Below are positions 39,385-48,054 of a DNA stretch of 64,000 bases, one piece after another. Positions within the stretch are counted from its first letter, which is position 1. The number at the start of each line of letters is the position of its first letter. The DNA comes from Desulfosarcina cetonica JCM 12296 (lineage in GTDB: Bacteria > Desulfobacterota > Desulfobacteria > Desulfobacterales > Desulfosarcinaceae). A model generated the notes under the pieces. The model was given only the letters and a program-made list of their open reading frames with translations, had not been told where the DNA came from and did no database searches. Location of the stretch: positions 1 through 64,000 of the forward strand of contig NZ_BBCC01000014.1 in NCBI RefSeq assembly GCF_001311845.1, written 5' to 3'. A program made the translations under genes and the position numbers.

Positions 39385-39969
39385 ATGCCTCTCCAGTTTG
39401 AATCCATCAACCATGGGGTGATCGCCTTCGGCTTTTTTAACATCGAAAGTGACCTCTTGCTGCTCGATAACAACTTTATTTTTGCCGATGAGTTTTGCAG
39501 AAATATCATCGCGTTCACTGAGAACATATCAGAAAAGGGCCTCAGTGACCGCTGGAATGTCTGGCAGATTGAAAAGGGACCGGAAATGGGAAATCTAATG
39601 GGTGCCATGCATGGTATGCACCATTCGGGTTTCTTTGGCGCGTTGTATCAGAAATATCCGTTTCCAAGACGAAAGATGGATTTCAAGCAAAAAGCGGAAG
39701 GTTGGAAAACACAGGCTGAAGTAAAAGAAATTATCCAAGACTATGGCCGATTGACCTTTCTGCAGGTTCATGTGGAACCGGTCGAAGAAAGGGTTCACAT
39801 CGGCGACTATGCCTTTACCAAAAGGGTTTTTCAAGAATTGATCAACTATGTCTGGGAAGGGGGATATCCAAAATGGAAAGACGGCAAGCGGCCTGAGTAT
39901 GTGACGGAAATGGCGGAATCCATAAAAGAAAGAAAGTTGTCTTTGTTTTCAGGATTAGAATTCATTTGA
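39385..39969 (+). CDS. Conserved protein of unknown function
   Basis: 194 aa beginning MPLQFESINHGVIAFGFF. I do not recognise a named domain. It has a Met/His-rich stretch (NLMGAMHGMHHSGFFG) around residue 70-85 and no signal peptide or membrane helix. A truncated relative, MPLGF-ELTHHGVVPF, occurs at 45396, so the family belongs to this island. The His-rich patch could bind a metal. The ribosome site is weak (AAAGGGACT). Confidence 0.6.
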   Translation: MPLQFESINHGVIAFGFFNIESDLLLLDNNFIFADEFCRNIIAFTENISEKGLSDRWNVWQIEKGPEMGNLMGAMHGMHHSGFFGALYQKYPFPRRKMDFKQKAEGWKTQAEVKEIIQDYGRLTFLQVHVEPVEERVHIGDYAFTKRVFQELINYVWEGGYPKWKDGKRPEYVTEMAESIKERKLSLFSGLEFI

Positions 39970-40009
39970 CCGGCGCATCAAGACCGGTGACCTGTCGGCC
40001 TTGGTTTAG

Positions 40010-40162
40010 AAGAAGGGGTATCCATTCATCGGCGGTGCCCGATCTTTTAGAGATTGTGAATACGCCTTGATTCATCCGCAGAAGGTCAATGGCGTCCTAA
40101 CCGAACTCATTGATTATCAATGGGAAGAATTCAAAAAAGAATACGTTAGCGAATCCAGCTGA
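40010..40162 (+). pseudogene. C-terminal fragment of a second VOC protein
   Basis: Open from 40010 to the stop at 40160-40162, encoding KKGYPFIGGARSFRDCEYAL then IHPQKVNGVLTELIDYQWEE. This matches the last ~45 residues of the intact VOC protein (FVHHPRELNGVLTELLDG). A stop codon precedes it and no start is available. It is a remnant of a paralog. Confidence 0.75.
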
Positions 40163-40186
40163 AAGTATTGTGAGTTTATAGACTTC

Positions 40187-40273
40187 AAGAAAATGTTTTT
40201 GGGCTGCGTTATCGGTCGGCGCGGTATTGATTATACAGATTTCTCCCTCTGGCCTTGCCAAAAACATTTTCTT
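40187..40273. repeat. 16-bp inverted repeat upstream of the symporter operon
   Basis: Arms 40187-40202 and 40258-40273 are exact reverse complements (AAGAAAATGTTTTTGG type) separated by 55 bases. No coding potential in between. It may be a third small foldback element of the island or part of a 5' regulatory structure. Confidence 0.5.
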
Positions 40274-40368
40274 AAACCCTATAGCGAAAAAGCCTCCATC
40301 CATTTTCATGTTGATTCGCACATATTTTGCTGGAATGTTTTTCAACCCTTATTTCAAGGAGACGATTC

Positions 40369-40497
40369 ATGCTGTTTCACTTGCCATTTTCCACGGGGAT
40401 TTTTTATTTTTCCAGTACTGTCATAACGATACTTGCGTTTATTTATGCCGTCTTGCGCGCGATTAAACGGGGAGACTTTCATAAAGAGAAAACATGA
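40369..40497 (+). CDS. Small single-pass membrane protein (42 aa)
   Basis: MLFHLPFSTGIFYFSSTVIT starts it; then a hydrophobic stretch ILAFIYAVL and a basic tail RAIKRGDFHKEKT. CAAGGAG lies 8 bases upstream of the ATG. The stop overlaps another short frame by ATGA (40494-40598, 34 codons, no recognised feature), which runs into the symporter start. The arrangement suggests a small accessory subunit of the downstream Na+/solute symporter, as some such transporters have. No family match can be claimed. Confidence 0.5.
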   Translation: MLFHLPFSTGIFYFSSTVITILAFIYAVLRAIKRGDFHKEKT

Positions 40498-40582
40498 TGA
40501 TGACCAATGGCGCTGATGAAAGGAAACCAAACAAAAGTATCGGTTTGAAGCGGGACATCATAGCTGAATGGAAGGGAGAAAG

Positions 40583-42099
40583 ATGGAAGCGCATTTAATG
40601 ACATGGTTGATTCTTGGCCTGTATATCCTCATCCTTTTGGGCATTGGCTGGTGGGGGTATTATAAAAGCAACTCGATTGAAGAATACTATGTTGGCGGCC
40701 GTTCGCTGGGTCTTTGGGTGATATCGTTTTCGTTCTTTGCCACTTATTTTAGTTCATCCGGCTTTGTTGGTGGAGGAGGATTCGGATTCCAGATGGGATT
40801 TGGATGGTCTTCCACAGACCCGTTTTTCTGCATTTTATTTTCGGTGATCGCATGGACGGCAATTGGTCCCAGGCTCCGACACTATACAAATAAACTCGGT
40901 TCCATTACCCTGCCGGACTTTTTTGGATTCAGGTATGACCATATGATGCCCAGGCTCGTGGCCGCCGTTATTATCTTGTTTGCCTATACGTTTTACATGG
41001 TCGCCATCTATAAGGCCGCCGGCGAAGCTTCAAATTTTTATTGGGTGTTCCCTATGTGGTCGGCATTTTGATCACCATCGTCCCGGTCATTATCTACACG
41101 GCGGTTGGCGGATTCCGCGCCGTGACGATGACCGATCTGCTCCAGGGAATTTTGATTCTCGCTGGCGGCCTGATGCTGTTTGCCCTGGTGATGGTGGAGG
41201 TTGGCGGTTGGAATTCCGGTATTGACCAGCTAAAGACAATCCAGTTGCTCGGCAGCATTCCGGGAGAAAAACTGCTGCACCTTGACGGGTTCGGGCCCCC
41301 GCCAATAATAAAGGCAGGGCGGATGGCCCATTTTCTGATTACCCTTAGTCTTGCTATTGGGATTGTCTTTTTATCCGCGCCTCATCTTGTTGTCCGTTTT
41401 TACGCCGCCAAGGATCAGCGGATCATCAGCCGAGGGATGATTCTATGCCCTATCCTGGTTGCCGTTTTTACCATGTGTGTCTATTCCATCGGCCCCTTTG
41501 CCTGGCTGATTATTCCCAAGATTGTTCCGTCCACTGAAATCGTCAACTACTTTAAAAACCCAGACCAAGTTATCCCGTTGTTAACATCGGTATTGTTTCA
41601 TCCGATTATCGGCACCATTGTCCTCATTGCCGCCATTTCTGCGGGGATGTCCACAATCAATTCCCTGCTGCTGACCCTGGCCACCTCCTTTGGCAGGGAC
41701 GTGATCTATGTCATAAACCCAAAACTGCCCGAGAAAACCATTCTGTTGGCAACCCGCTACTCATCAATCGCCCTGGCTATCGTGCCATTTGTCATTGCCA
41801 TTAATCCGCCGGAGGTGGTCGTCGTGCTTGTGGGGTTGTCGTTCTCCATCATTGGTTCGGCATTTCTTTCACCCCTGGTGGGCGGACTGTATTGGAAAGG
41901 GGGGACCGCAGCTGGTGCTGCCTGGTCCATGGTTCTGTCAACGGTTTCCTGTATCCTATGGTATATTTATCTATATAAGAAACTCTGGATCTATCCAATA
42001 CTACCCGGACTGGTCGTCGGGTTCTTGTCATTTCTGGCTATCAGCGCGGTCACCAAGAAACCCAACGCTGAAGAGGTCTGTGTTGGATTGCGTTACTAA
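40583..42099 (+). CDS. Sodium:solute symporter (SSS family, frameshifted)
   Basis: About 505 aa and roughly 13 hydrophobic segments. ATG 40583 (MEAHLMTWLILGLYIL) has AAGGGAG upstream and is preferred to ATG 40568. Family signatures: SIEEYYVGGRSLGLWVISFS, PYVVGILITIVPVIIYTAVG, GGFRAVTMTDLLQGILIL and ISAGMSTINSLLLTLAT. One T is missing near 41030 (TTT to TT). It probably imports the island's organic-acid or amino-acid-like substrate with Na+. The specificity cannot be derived. Confidence 0.87.
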
Positions 42100-42121
42100 T
42101 ACTACGATAAGGAGAGAAAGA

Positions 42122-43270
42122 ATGCGAGTATTACTTATCGGTGGTGTCGGCAATATGGGGCAGGGCGTTGCAAGAGATCTGGTCAAACAGGAACAGGTCA
42201 CTCACATCGTCTTGACGAGCTTGCATCCGGATCCTGCACGGCTTTCAGCCAAGTTAAGAGAAAATGAGAAAACATCGATGATCAAGATGGATGTCAATGA
42301 TCACGAAGGCATGGTTAAGGCGCTTACCGACATCGATGTGGTCATCAATGCGGCCGGGCCCTTTTATAAAACGGCAGTTCCGGTGGCCAAGGCCGCTGTA
42401 GCGGCACACGTCAATTACATCGATATCTGTGATGATTATGAAGGCACACAGATCCTGTTCGACTCAGAAATCGATCAAATGGCGAAAGAAGCCGGTATTA
42501 CCGTACTGACGGGAATGGGAAGCGATCCGGGAACCAACAATGTACTTGTGAAATGGTATGCGGACAGGCTCGACACGGTAGAAGAGATTTACCTTTACTG
42601 GGTGGTCAGCGTAGCGGAGCTCCAGGGCGCGGCCTGGGATCATAGCCTGCATATGACGCTCGGTAAAATTCCGCAGTATATCGATGGAAAGCTCGTGCAC
42701 GTCGAAGGTGGAACCGGTGTGGTCGCGGAGCAGTTTCTGGATCCTCTCGGTGTATGCCAGCTTCGTTATGTGGGGCACCCCCAGCCCTTGACCCTTCCCA
42801 AATATATCAAGGGCGTTAAGAACGTCATTATCAAAGGTGCGTTGATTCCTCTCTGGGTGGATGAGTTGATAAAGGAGCAAAAGGCAACCGGTTTCTTGGG
42901 GACCGAGCCGATTGATGTGAAAGGCGCCCAAATCACACCCTACGACCTTGCGCTGAAGCTCTGGGAAACAATTCCTGAAGGAAGAGACAACGGCCCCCAG
43001 TCCTCGGGGCTGAAAGTCATCGTTAAAGGCGAGCGGGAAGGGAAAAAAGTCACCTATACAGCCGATATGGTTGGCAGGATGGCGCCGGGCACCGGCATTC
43101 CGGCTTCCATTGCCGCGTTGATGATGGCTGCCGGCGATGTGACGGTAAAAGGTGTGGTGGCGCCGGAAGGCTGTATTGATCCCGACATATTTTTGAGTGC
43201 TTTTTTAAGCAGGGGGGCCCGTATTCATCAGACGGAGCACATTGCATCCATGTTTGAAATTAATAATTAA
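42122..43270 (+). CDS. Saccharopine-dehydrogenase-like NAD(P)-binding oxidoreductase
   Basis: 382 aa from ATG 42122, with AAGGAG upstream. The Rossmann motif VLLIGGVGNMGQGVARDL opens the protein, followed by DVVINAAGPFY and LTGMGSDPGTNN, as in saccharopine/lysine 6-dehydrogenase-like proteins. Members act on amino acids at a C-N bond. It lies between the symporter and the class III aminotransferase, which fits handling of an amino or imino acid intermediate. Confidence 0.82.
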   Translation: MRVLLIGGVGNMGQGVARDLVKQEQVTHIVLTSLHPDPARLSAKLRENEKTSMIKMDVNDHEGMVKALTDIDVVINAAGPFYKTAVPVAKAAVAAHVNYIDICDDYEGTQILFDSEIDQMAKEAGITVLTGMGSDPGTNNVLVKWYADRLDTVEEIYLYWVVSVAELQGAAWDHSLHMTLGKIPQYIDGKLVHVEGGTGVVAEQFLDPLGVCQLRYVGHPQPLTLPKYIKGVKNVIIKGALIPLWVDELIKEQKATGFLGTEPIDVKGAQITPYDLALKLWETIPEGRDNGPQSSGLKVIVKGEREGKKVTYTADMVGRMAPGTGIPASIAALMMAAGDVTVKGVVAPEGCIDPDIFLSAFLSRGARIHQTEHIASMFEINN

Positions 43271-43284
43271 TGGAGAACCCTTTT

Positions 43285-44538
43285 ATGAAATCGGCCGAAA
43301 AATTAAATATCAGTAAAAGCCAGGCCTTGTTTGAAGAAGCCATCACGCTTATTCCGGGCGGTGTTCTCGGTGCCAGAAAACCATCCGACTTTATTGACGG
43401 CGAATATCCGATTTTTTTGGAAAGCGGAAAAGGTTGCCGGCTGATCGATGTGGACGGCAATGAATACATCGATTTTTTATGCGGGTACGGCCCGATTATT
43501 TTGGGATACCGTGAACCGGAAATCGACGATGCCGTCTATGCACAAATCCGGGACAAAGGCTTTTGTTTTACACTCACCCAAAAATATCAGAACCTTCTTG
43601 CCAAGAAACTCAAGGAACTCGTGCCGTCTTCCGAAATGAGCATTTTTCTAAAGACCGGATCGGACGCCACGACCGCCGCGATTCGTATTGCCCGGGCGCA
43701 TACCAACAAGATCAAGGTCATGCGTTGCGGATATCATGGCTGGCATGACTGGTGTGTAGAAATGAAAGGAGGAATCCCCGCTAAATTCTATGAAGATGTA
43801 TTTGAGTTCCAATACAATCGATTGGACCAACTCGAAGAATTAATGGCCGTTCATGGCGCGAATACAGCCGCCATCATCATGACCCCCTTTGGCCATCCCA
43901 ATCATCAGAAAATGCAAACGCCCGCCCCCGGATTCCTGGAAGGTGTTCGCGAATTGGCGAATCGATACGGTGCGGTATTGGTTTATGATGAAATTCGCAC
44001 GGGGTTTAGGGTGTCCATGGGAGGGGCGCAAGAGCGCTATGGGGTGACACCGGATTTAAGTGTCTTGGGCAAGGCGATCGCCAACGGATACCCCATCTCG
44101 GTGGTGACTGGGAAGAGAGAAGTCATGATGGCGGCAGCGGATAAACTCTTCATTTCCTCAACCTTTTTCCCGAACAGCGAAGCATTTATCGCCGCACTCA
44201 AGACCATTGAAATTATAGAACGCGACCATGTGCTGGAAGATATATGGGAGAAGGGCGAGAAATTTATGGGGGGCATTCAGACCCTGATTGATAAGCACCA
44301 AGTCGGTGCCGAATTAACGGGAATCGCCCCCATGTTTTACATTACCTTTGAACCGGATGAAACCGGAACGTACAAAGGAAAGCGAAAAGATTTTTACACC
44401 CAATTAATCCGCAAAGGCTTCTTCTTCACACCATTTCATCATGCCTATATTTCATATCGCCACTCGCAGGCGGATCTTGATTTGGCTTTGACCGCCATCG
44501 ATGAGTCGTTGGCATTTATCAAGAGCAAATATAGCTAA
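43285..44538 (+). CDS. Class III aminotransferase (glutamate-1-semialdehyde-aminomutase-like)
   Basis: 417 aa from ATG 43285 (MKSAEKLNISKSQALFEEAI), with TGGAG 9 bases upstream; an in-frame ATG at 43270 overlaps the previous stop and is less likely. PLP-fold features: FLCGYGPIILGYREPEI, FLKTGSDATTAAIRIARAHT, YHGWHDW, LVYDEIRTGFRVS and the PLP lysine in SVLGKAIANGYPISVV. It resembles HemL but lies outside heme genes, so it more likely moves an amino group within a pathway intermediate (aminomutase or transaminase). Confidence 0.85.
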   Translation: MKSAEKLNISKSQALFEEAITLIPGGVLGARKPSDFIDGEYPIFLESGKGCRLIDVDGNEYIDFLCGYGPIILGYREPEIDDAVYAQIRDKGFCFTLTQKYQNLLAKKLKELVPSSEMSIFLKTGSDATTAAIRIARAHTNKIKVMRCGYHGWHDWCVEMKGGIPAKFYEDVFEFQYNRLDQLEELMAVHGANTAAIIMTPFGHPNHQKMQTPAPGFLEGVRELANRYGAVLVYDEIRTGFRVSMGGAQERYGVTPDLSVLGKAIANGYPISVVTGKREVMMAAADKLFISSTFFPNSEAFIAALKTIEIIERDHVLEDIWEKGEKFMGGIQTLIDKHQVGAELTGIAPMFYITFEPDETGTYKGKRKDFYTQLIRKGFFFTPFHHAYISYRHSQADLDLALTAIDESLAFIKSKYS

Positions 44539-44569
44539 TGCCGTAAAAAAATTGCCAAGGATCTGAAAA

Positions 44570-45373
44570 ATGAAAATCTGGAGCCAGTTGCCCATATCTA
44601 TGCCCAGGGAAGTTTATGGAAAGTATTACGACCTTCTGAACCGGGCATATGAAATGTTCAAGGATGAAGAAACGGAAATAACCATCAAGGATGTTCCTAA
44701 AGGGGTGGTTGATCCGGGATTGCTGTCCTGCCCGGGGTTTAGGCAAATCAACGAAGCTGAGAATATTAAAAGCATCTTGCAGGCGGAGACGGAAGGCTAT
44801 GATGCGGTTGCCGGCGCTTGCTATTTTGATTCCGGCATACGGGCGGCATCCACGCTGCTGTCGATCCCGGTGGTTGGGCCGGCCGAGGCGTCAATGCACT
44901 TGGCTGCAATGATGGGTAACAAATTTGCCGTTATCACGTCAGAAGCGTCCTGGACCCATGAAATGACGCATCATCTGACCGGCTCCGGATTTTCAGGCGC
45001 CGCCATTTCAAAACAGCCGGTCAGGTCCCTGACCCTGCCGATGGATGAATTGTTCCATTGTCTCATGACCGGCGATTACAATCCGGTCAAAGCGGATTTC
45101 TTCAAAGTTGCGGAGGGCTGCCTTGACGATGATGCAGATGTCATCATCGTTGGATGCGGCCTTGTTTCCCCCATCCTCACCATAAGCGATCTCAGAGAAA
45201 TTGACGGTGCTCCAATTATAGATCCAATGATTGCATCCCTTAAGTTCGCGGAGTTCTTCGGACGTCTTTTCAAATCCGGATTACCGATCAAAACCCGAAT
45301 AGGTCTGTATCAAACATTGCCGGATGAAATGAAGTCAAAAGGACTTAACCAATTGAGCCTGTATGCGGTTTGA
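44570..45373 (+). CDS. Asp/Glu/hydantoin racemase-like protein
   Basis: 267 aa. The two catalytic Cys positions of the family appear in VAGACYFDSGIRAAST (N-terminal half) and VIIVGCGLVSPIL (C-terminal half), so a two-base racemase/isomerase mechanism is possible. PVVGPAEASMHLAAMMG is typical of hydantoin-racemase and arylmalonate-decarboxylase relatives. Together with HyuAB this recalls hydantoin metabolism, although the true substrate is not known. It starts 31 bases after the aminotransferase. Confidence 0.75.
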   Translation: MKIWSQLPISMPREVYGKYYDLLNRAYEMFKDEETEITIKDVPKGVVDPGLLSCPGFRQINEAENIKSILQAETEGYDAVAGACYFDSGIRAASTLLSIPVVGPAEASMHLAAMMGNKFAVITSEASWTHEMTHHLTGSGFSGAAISKQPVRSLTLPMDELFHCLMTGDYNPVKADFFKVAEGCLDDDADVIIVGCGLVSPILTISDLREIDGAPIIDPMIASLKFAEFFGRLFKSGLPIKTRIGLYQTLPDEMKSKGLNQLSLYAV

Positions 45374-45395
45374 AACCGACGAATGGGGAGCAAGA

Positions 45396-45532
45396 ATGCC
45401 TCTGGGCTTTTGAATTAACACATCATGGCGTTGTGCCCTTTTTTAGTATCGAAACGGACCTGTTGATCCTAAATCGTTGCTTTTTGTTTCGCCGAGGATT
45501 TTCGCAAACAAACGTTAATTACTATGGAGTAA
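45396..45532 (+). pseudogene. Truncated copy of the unknown 194-aa protein family
   Basis: With frame corrections it reads MPLGF-ELTHHGVVPF-SIETD and LLILNRCFLFAEDFRKQT, then stops. This matches the first ~45 residues of the protein at 39385. GGGGAG precedes the ATG. The rest of the gene is absent; the outer membrane protein starts 4 bases later and takes its ribosome site (GGAG) from the end of this remnant. Confidence 0.7.
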
Positions 45533-45535
45533 AAA

Positions 45536-46432
45536 ATGAAAAAGTCTTTTTTTATTGCTGTAGCGGTATCCTTGATGTTGATCTGTGCTCCTGTGGTTCA
45601 GGCTGGTTGTCATTATGTAAACGGCGTGGAAGGGATAAAAGCGGCAACCATTCCGCCACCGGGTTTTTACTATCGCATGTACAATGTTTACTTGGCCAAC
45701 GATGAATACAAGGATGATCATGGCAATGAGTCCGGCGATTTCGATCTTGATGTTTTCTGCCAGGCCCACAGATTCATCTGGGTGGCCGATTATCAGTTGC
45801 TGGGCGCTGATTTTTTTGCGGACATCGGCATCCCGCTTGTCTATACGAACATTCGCATGGGCGCTGGTGACGTTACCTGGGTTGACGAGAATCAATTCGG
45901 CATGGGTGATATTTTGCTCGAACCCTTTGCCTTGGCATGGCATGGCCCGCGCTATGATGCCGCCGTTGCGCTTGGTGTTTACCTGCCGGTTGGCAGGTAC
46001 AACGTCAATAAGCCGAATGCTTCTCCGGGAAAAAATTACTGGACGGGTATAACCCAGTTCGGAGGAACGCTGTATCTCGACAAGGAAAAGAAATGGTCCG
46101 TTTCTCTTCTCGCCCGCTATGAAATCAACAGCGAAAATAGCGAGACCGAGTTGACCAGGGGGGATTTTTTTAGTTTGGAATGGGGGCTCGGGAGCAAGCT
46201 CGGCCAAGGTTGGGAAATTGGCGTGGCCGGTTACTCCGAGTGGCAGGTAACCGATGATTCCGGAAATGGCGCTACGGAAAATCGTACCCAACTCTCCGCG
46301 GTGGGACCTGAAATCAACTATTTTCTGGTGCCTTTGAAAACGAATATGACGCTTAGGTATTTAAAACAATTTGGTGCCAAGAACACTTCAGAAGGATCAA
46401 TGGCAATACTAACGTTAACTTATGTATTTTAA
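45536..46432 (+). CDS. Outer membrane protein of the phenol-degradation MetA/SphA type
   Basis: 298 aa. Signal peptide MKKSFFIAVAVSLMLICAP ending near VQAG, then a beta-barrel-like body with alternating residues and a C-terminal Phe (LTLTYVF), the usual outer membrane insertion signal. Stretches HYVNGVEGIKAATIPPPGFY and GVYLPVGRYNVNKP are typical of the family linked to uptake of aromatic or hydrophobic compounds. It ends the operon, followed by a strong terminator. Confidence 0.8.
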   Translation: MKKSFFIAVAVSLMLICAPVVQAGCHYVNGVEGIKAATIPPPGFYYRMYNVYLANDEYKDDHGNESGDFDLDVFCQAHRFIWVADYQLLGADFFADIGIPLVYTNIRMGAGDVTWVDENQFGMGDILLEPFALAWHGPRYDAAVALGVYLPVGRYNVNKPNASPGKNYWTGITQFGGTLYLDKEKKWSVSLLARYEINSENSETELTRGDFFSLEWGLGSKLGQGWEIGVAGYSEWQVTDDSGNGATENRTQLSAVGPEINYFLVPLKTNMTLRYLKQFGAKNTSEGSMAILTLTYVF

Positions 46433-46469
46433 CCCTTTTTGAACGCATGCGGTGGCGTTCAAGCCCAAA

Positions 46470-46520
46470 AAGCGCTGGGCTGGTGCTGCCATTGCGGATG
46501 AGCCCAGCGCTTCTTTTTTT
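46470..46520 (+). terminator. Strong rho-independent terminator
   Basis: A 12-bp perfect stem (46470-46481 with 46501-46512) with a 19-base loop is followed by CTTTTTTT. It lies 38 bases past the outer membrane protein stop. Confidence 0.88.
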
Positions 46521-46674
46521 GCACGCCTTCCGTCCAACGATTCTCCACCACCCCGTGCGATAGTGACCGCGTTTTTTTATAACTATAATTTTACATTTTT
46601 GTATCGTGCTTTAGTGATTTGAGATTTTGGAAAAGGGATGGATGTGACTCGGCAGAATTCAATAGGAGGAGAAG

Positions 46675-47556
46675 ATGCTATACCGAAAACTTTATTCATT
46701 TGACTATGAGGAAGCAAGGGATGTTCCGGAAGCGATTTCTCTGTTACAGACGCATGGCACGGAAGCGGCTGTCATGGCTGGGGGGATCGGTCTGATCGAG
46801 GAGATGAAACGAAGGGCCGTAACACCGAAGGTCGTTGTGTCCCTGCAACCGATAGACCAGCTGAAGTTTTTGGACGTATCCGACGGAAATCTTCGCATCG
46901 GTGCCCTATCAAAACTATCCCATGGTGAGCAATCCAATGTTGTCAAAGAGGGCTTCCCCGCCTTGTGGGAAGCTATCGCCCAGATTTCTTCGGCCCAGGT
47001 CCGGAACATGGGTACCATCGTTGGCAACATCACTGCGTGCAATCCGGGTTCAGATGTGGCAACGGCCCTGGTGGCGCTTGACGCATCGGTCAAGATCGCT
47101 GATGGCAACGGTGGAAAATGTATTCCCATCAAATCATTTGGTGTTCACTCACGCAAAAACATCCTAAAACCTGGCGAAATCGTAACCGAGATCATTGTTC
47201 CGTGTTTGGCGCCGGGGGCCCAGACAGCATTCTTGAATCTCGCCCGGACGAAGGAGGATTGCGCGAAAGTCGTGGTTGCCGTCAATGCGCGGGTAACCGA
47301 AGGTGTAATCGAAGATATAAAAATTGCCCTGGGTGCGGTGGCACCAACGATTGTAAGGGCGACGACGGTTGAAACGATGTTGTTAGGTGAGAAGCCGAGC
47401 GAAGGGTTGATTCAGGCAGCATCGGAGCGGGCATCCCAGGAAAATATGGTTACCCCGATCAGTGATATTCGATCAACGTCACAATACAGAAGTCAAATGG
47501 TATCCGTTCTGACACGGCGTGCGCTGACTCGGGTGTTTCAAAACCATATGAATTAA
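46675..47556 (+). CDS. Xanthine-dehydrogenase-family FAD subunit 2
   Basis: 293 aa, intact, with AGGAGG upstream. FAD loops AAVMAGGIGLIEEMKRR (~35) and AQVRNMGTIVGNITACNPGS (~105) mark the CoxM type. The gene is first in the second molybdoenzyme operon (FAD-FeS-large-XdhC), an order different from the first set, so the two sets are not a simple tandem copy. It follows a 240-base gap that holds a terminator and an AT-rich stretch; I found no sigma54 site there. Confidence 0.87.
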   Translation: MLYRKLYSFDYEEARDVPEAISLLQTHGTEAAVMAGGIGLIEEMKRRAVTPKVVVSLQPIDQLKFLDVSDGNLRIGALSKLSHGEQSNVVKEGFPALWEAIAQISSAQVRNMGTIVGNITACNPGSDVATALVALDASVKIADGNGGKCIPIKSFGVHSRKNILKPGEIVTEIIVPCLAPGAQTAFLNLARTKEDCAKVVVAVNARVTEGVIEDIKIALGAVAPTIVRATTVETMLLGEKPSEGLIQAASERASQENMVTPISDIRSTSQYRSQMVSVLTRRALTRVFQNHMN

Positions 47557-47576
47557 ATCAGAAGGAGCGTCTACTC

Positions 47577-48053
47577 ATGAAAAAGATTGAAGCGACCTTT
47601 ATCGTTAACGGAAATCCTTATGAAATCTATGTTGATTCCCATGCGCTGCTCATAGAAGTGCTGCGTGATGAATTGGGGTGTAAATTGAATGGGGTTCATG
47701 AAAGTTGCGGTTCCGGGGATTGCGGCGCATGTACTGTTCTTGTTGATGGGGAACCGATTCTCTCATGCATGACACTTGCGGTATCCGTCCGCGGGAAAGC
47801 AATTACAACCATTGAAGGGCTCGCCAAAGGAACCGAACTGCATCCGCTTCAAGAGGCGTTTGTATCGAATGGCGCGATTCAATGTGGCTACTGTACGCCG
47901 GGCATGATTCTTTCGGCCAAGGGACTATTGGATCAGAATCCGAACCCAAGTGAGTTAGAGGTTAAAAAAGCCCTTGCCGGTAATCTGTGTCGGTGTACCG
48001 GTTACAAGAAAATCATCGATGCGGTACTGCGTGTTTCAAAAGGAGGGAATTGA
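47577..48053 (+). CDS. Xanthine-dehydrogenase-family 2Fe-2S subunit 2
   Basis: 158 aa, intact. First cluster CGSGDCGACTV, second cluster CGYCTPGM and CRCTGYKKII: all eight ligands present. It passes electrons from the molybdenum site to the FAD subunit. AGAAGGAG precedes the ATG, and its stop lies one base before the large-subunit start. Confidence 0.92.
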   Translation: MKKIEATFIVNGNPYEIYVDSHALLIEVLRDELGCKLNGVHESCGSGDCGACTVLVDGEPILSCMTLAVSVRGKAITTIEGLAKGTELHPLQEAFVSNGAIQCGYCTPGMILSAKGLLDQNPNPSELEVKKALAGNLCRCTGYKKIIDAVLRVSKGGN

Positions 48054-48054
48054 A

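Noticed and set aside
46560-46674. A sigma54 promoter or ATTGAAAG dyad in front of molybdoenzyme 2
   Set aside because: No GG-N10-GC with acceptable -12 sequence and no dyad half-sites were found, so this operon was not added to the regulon.
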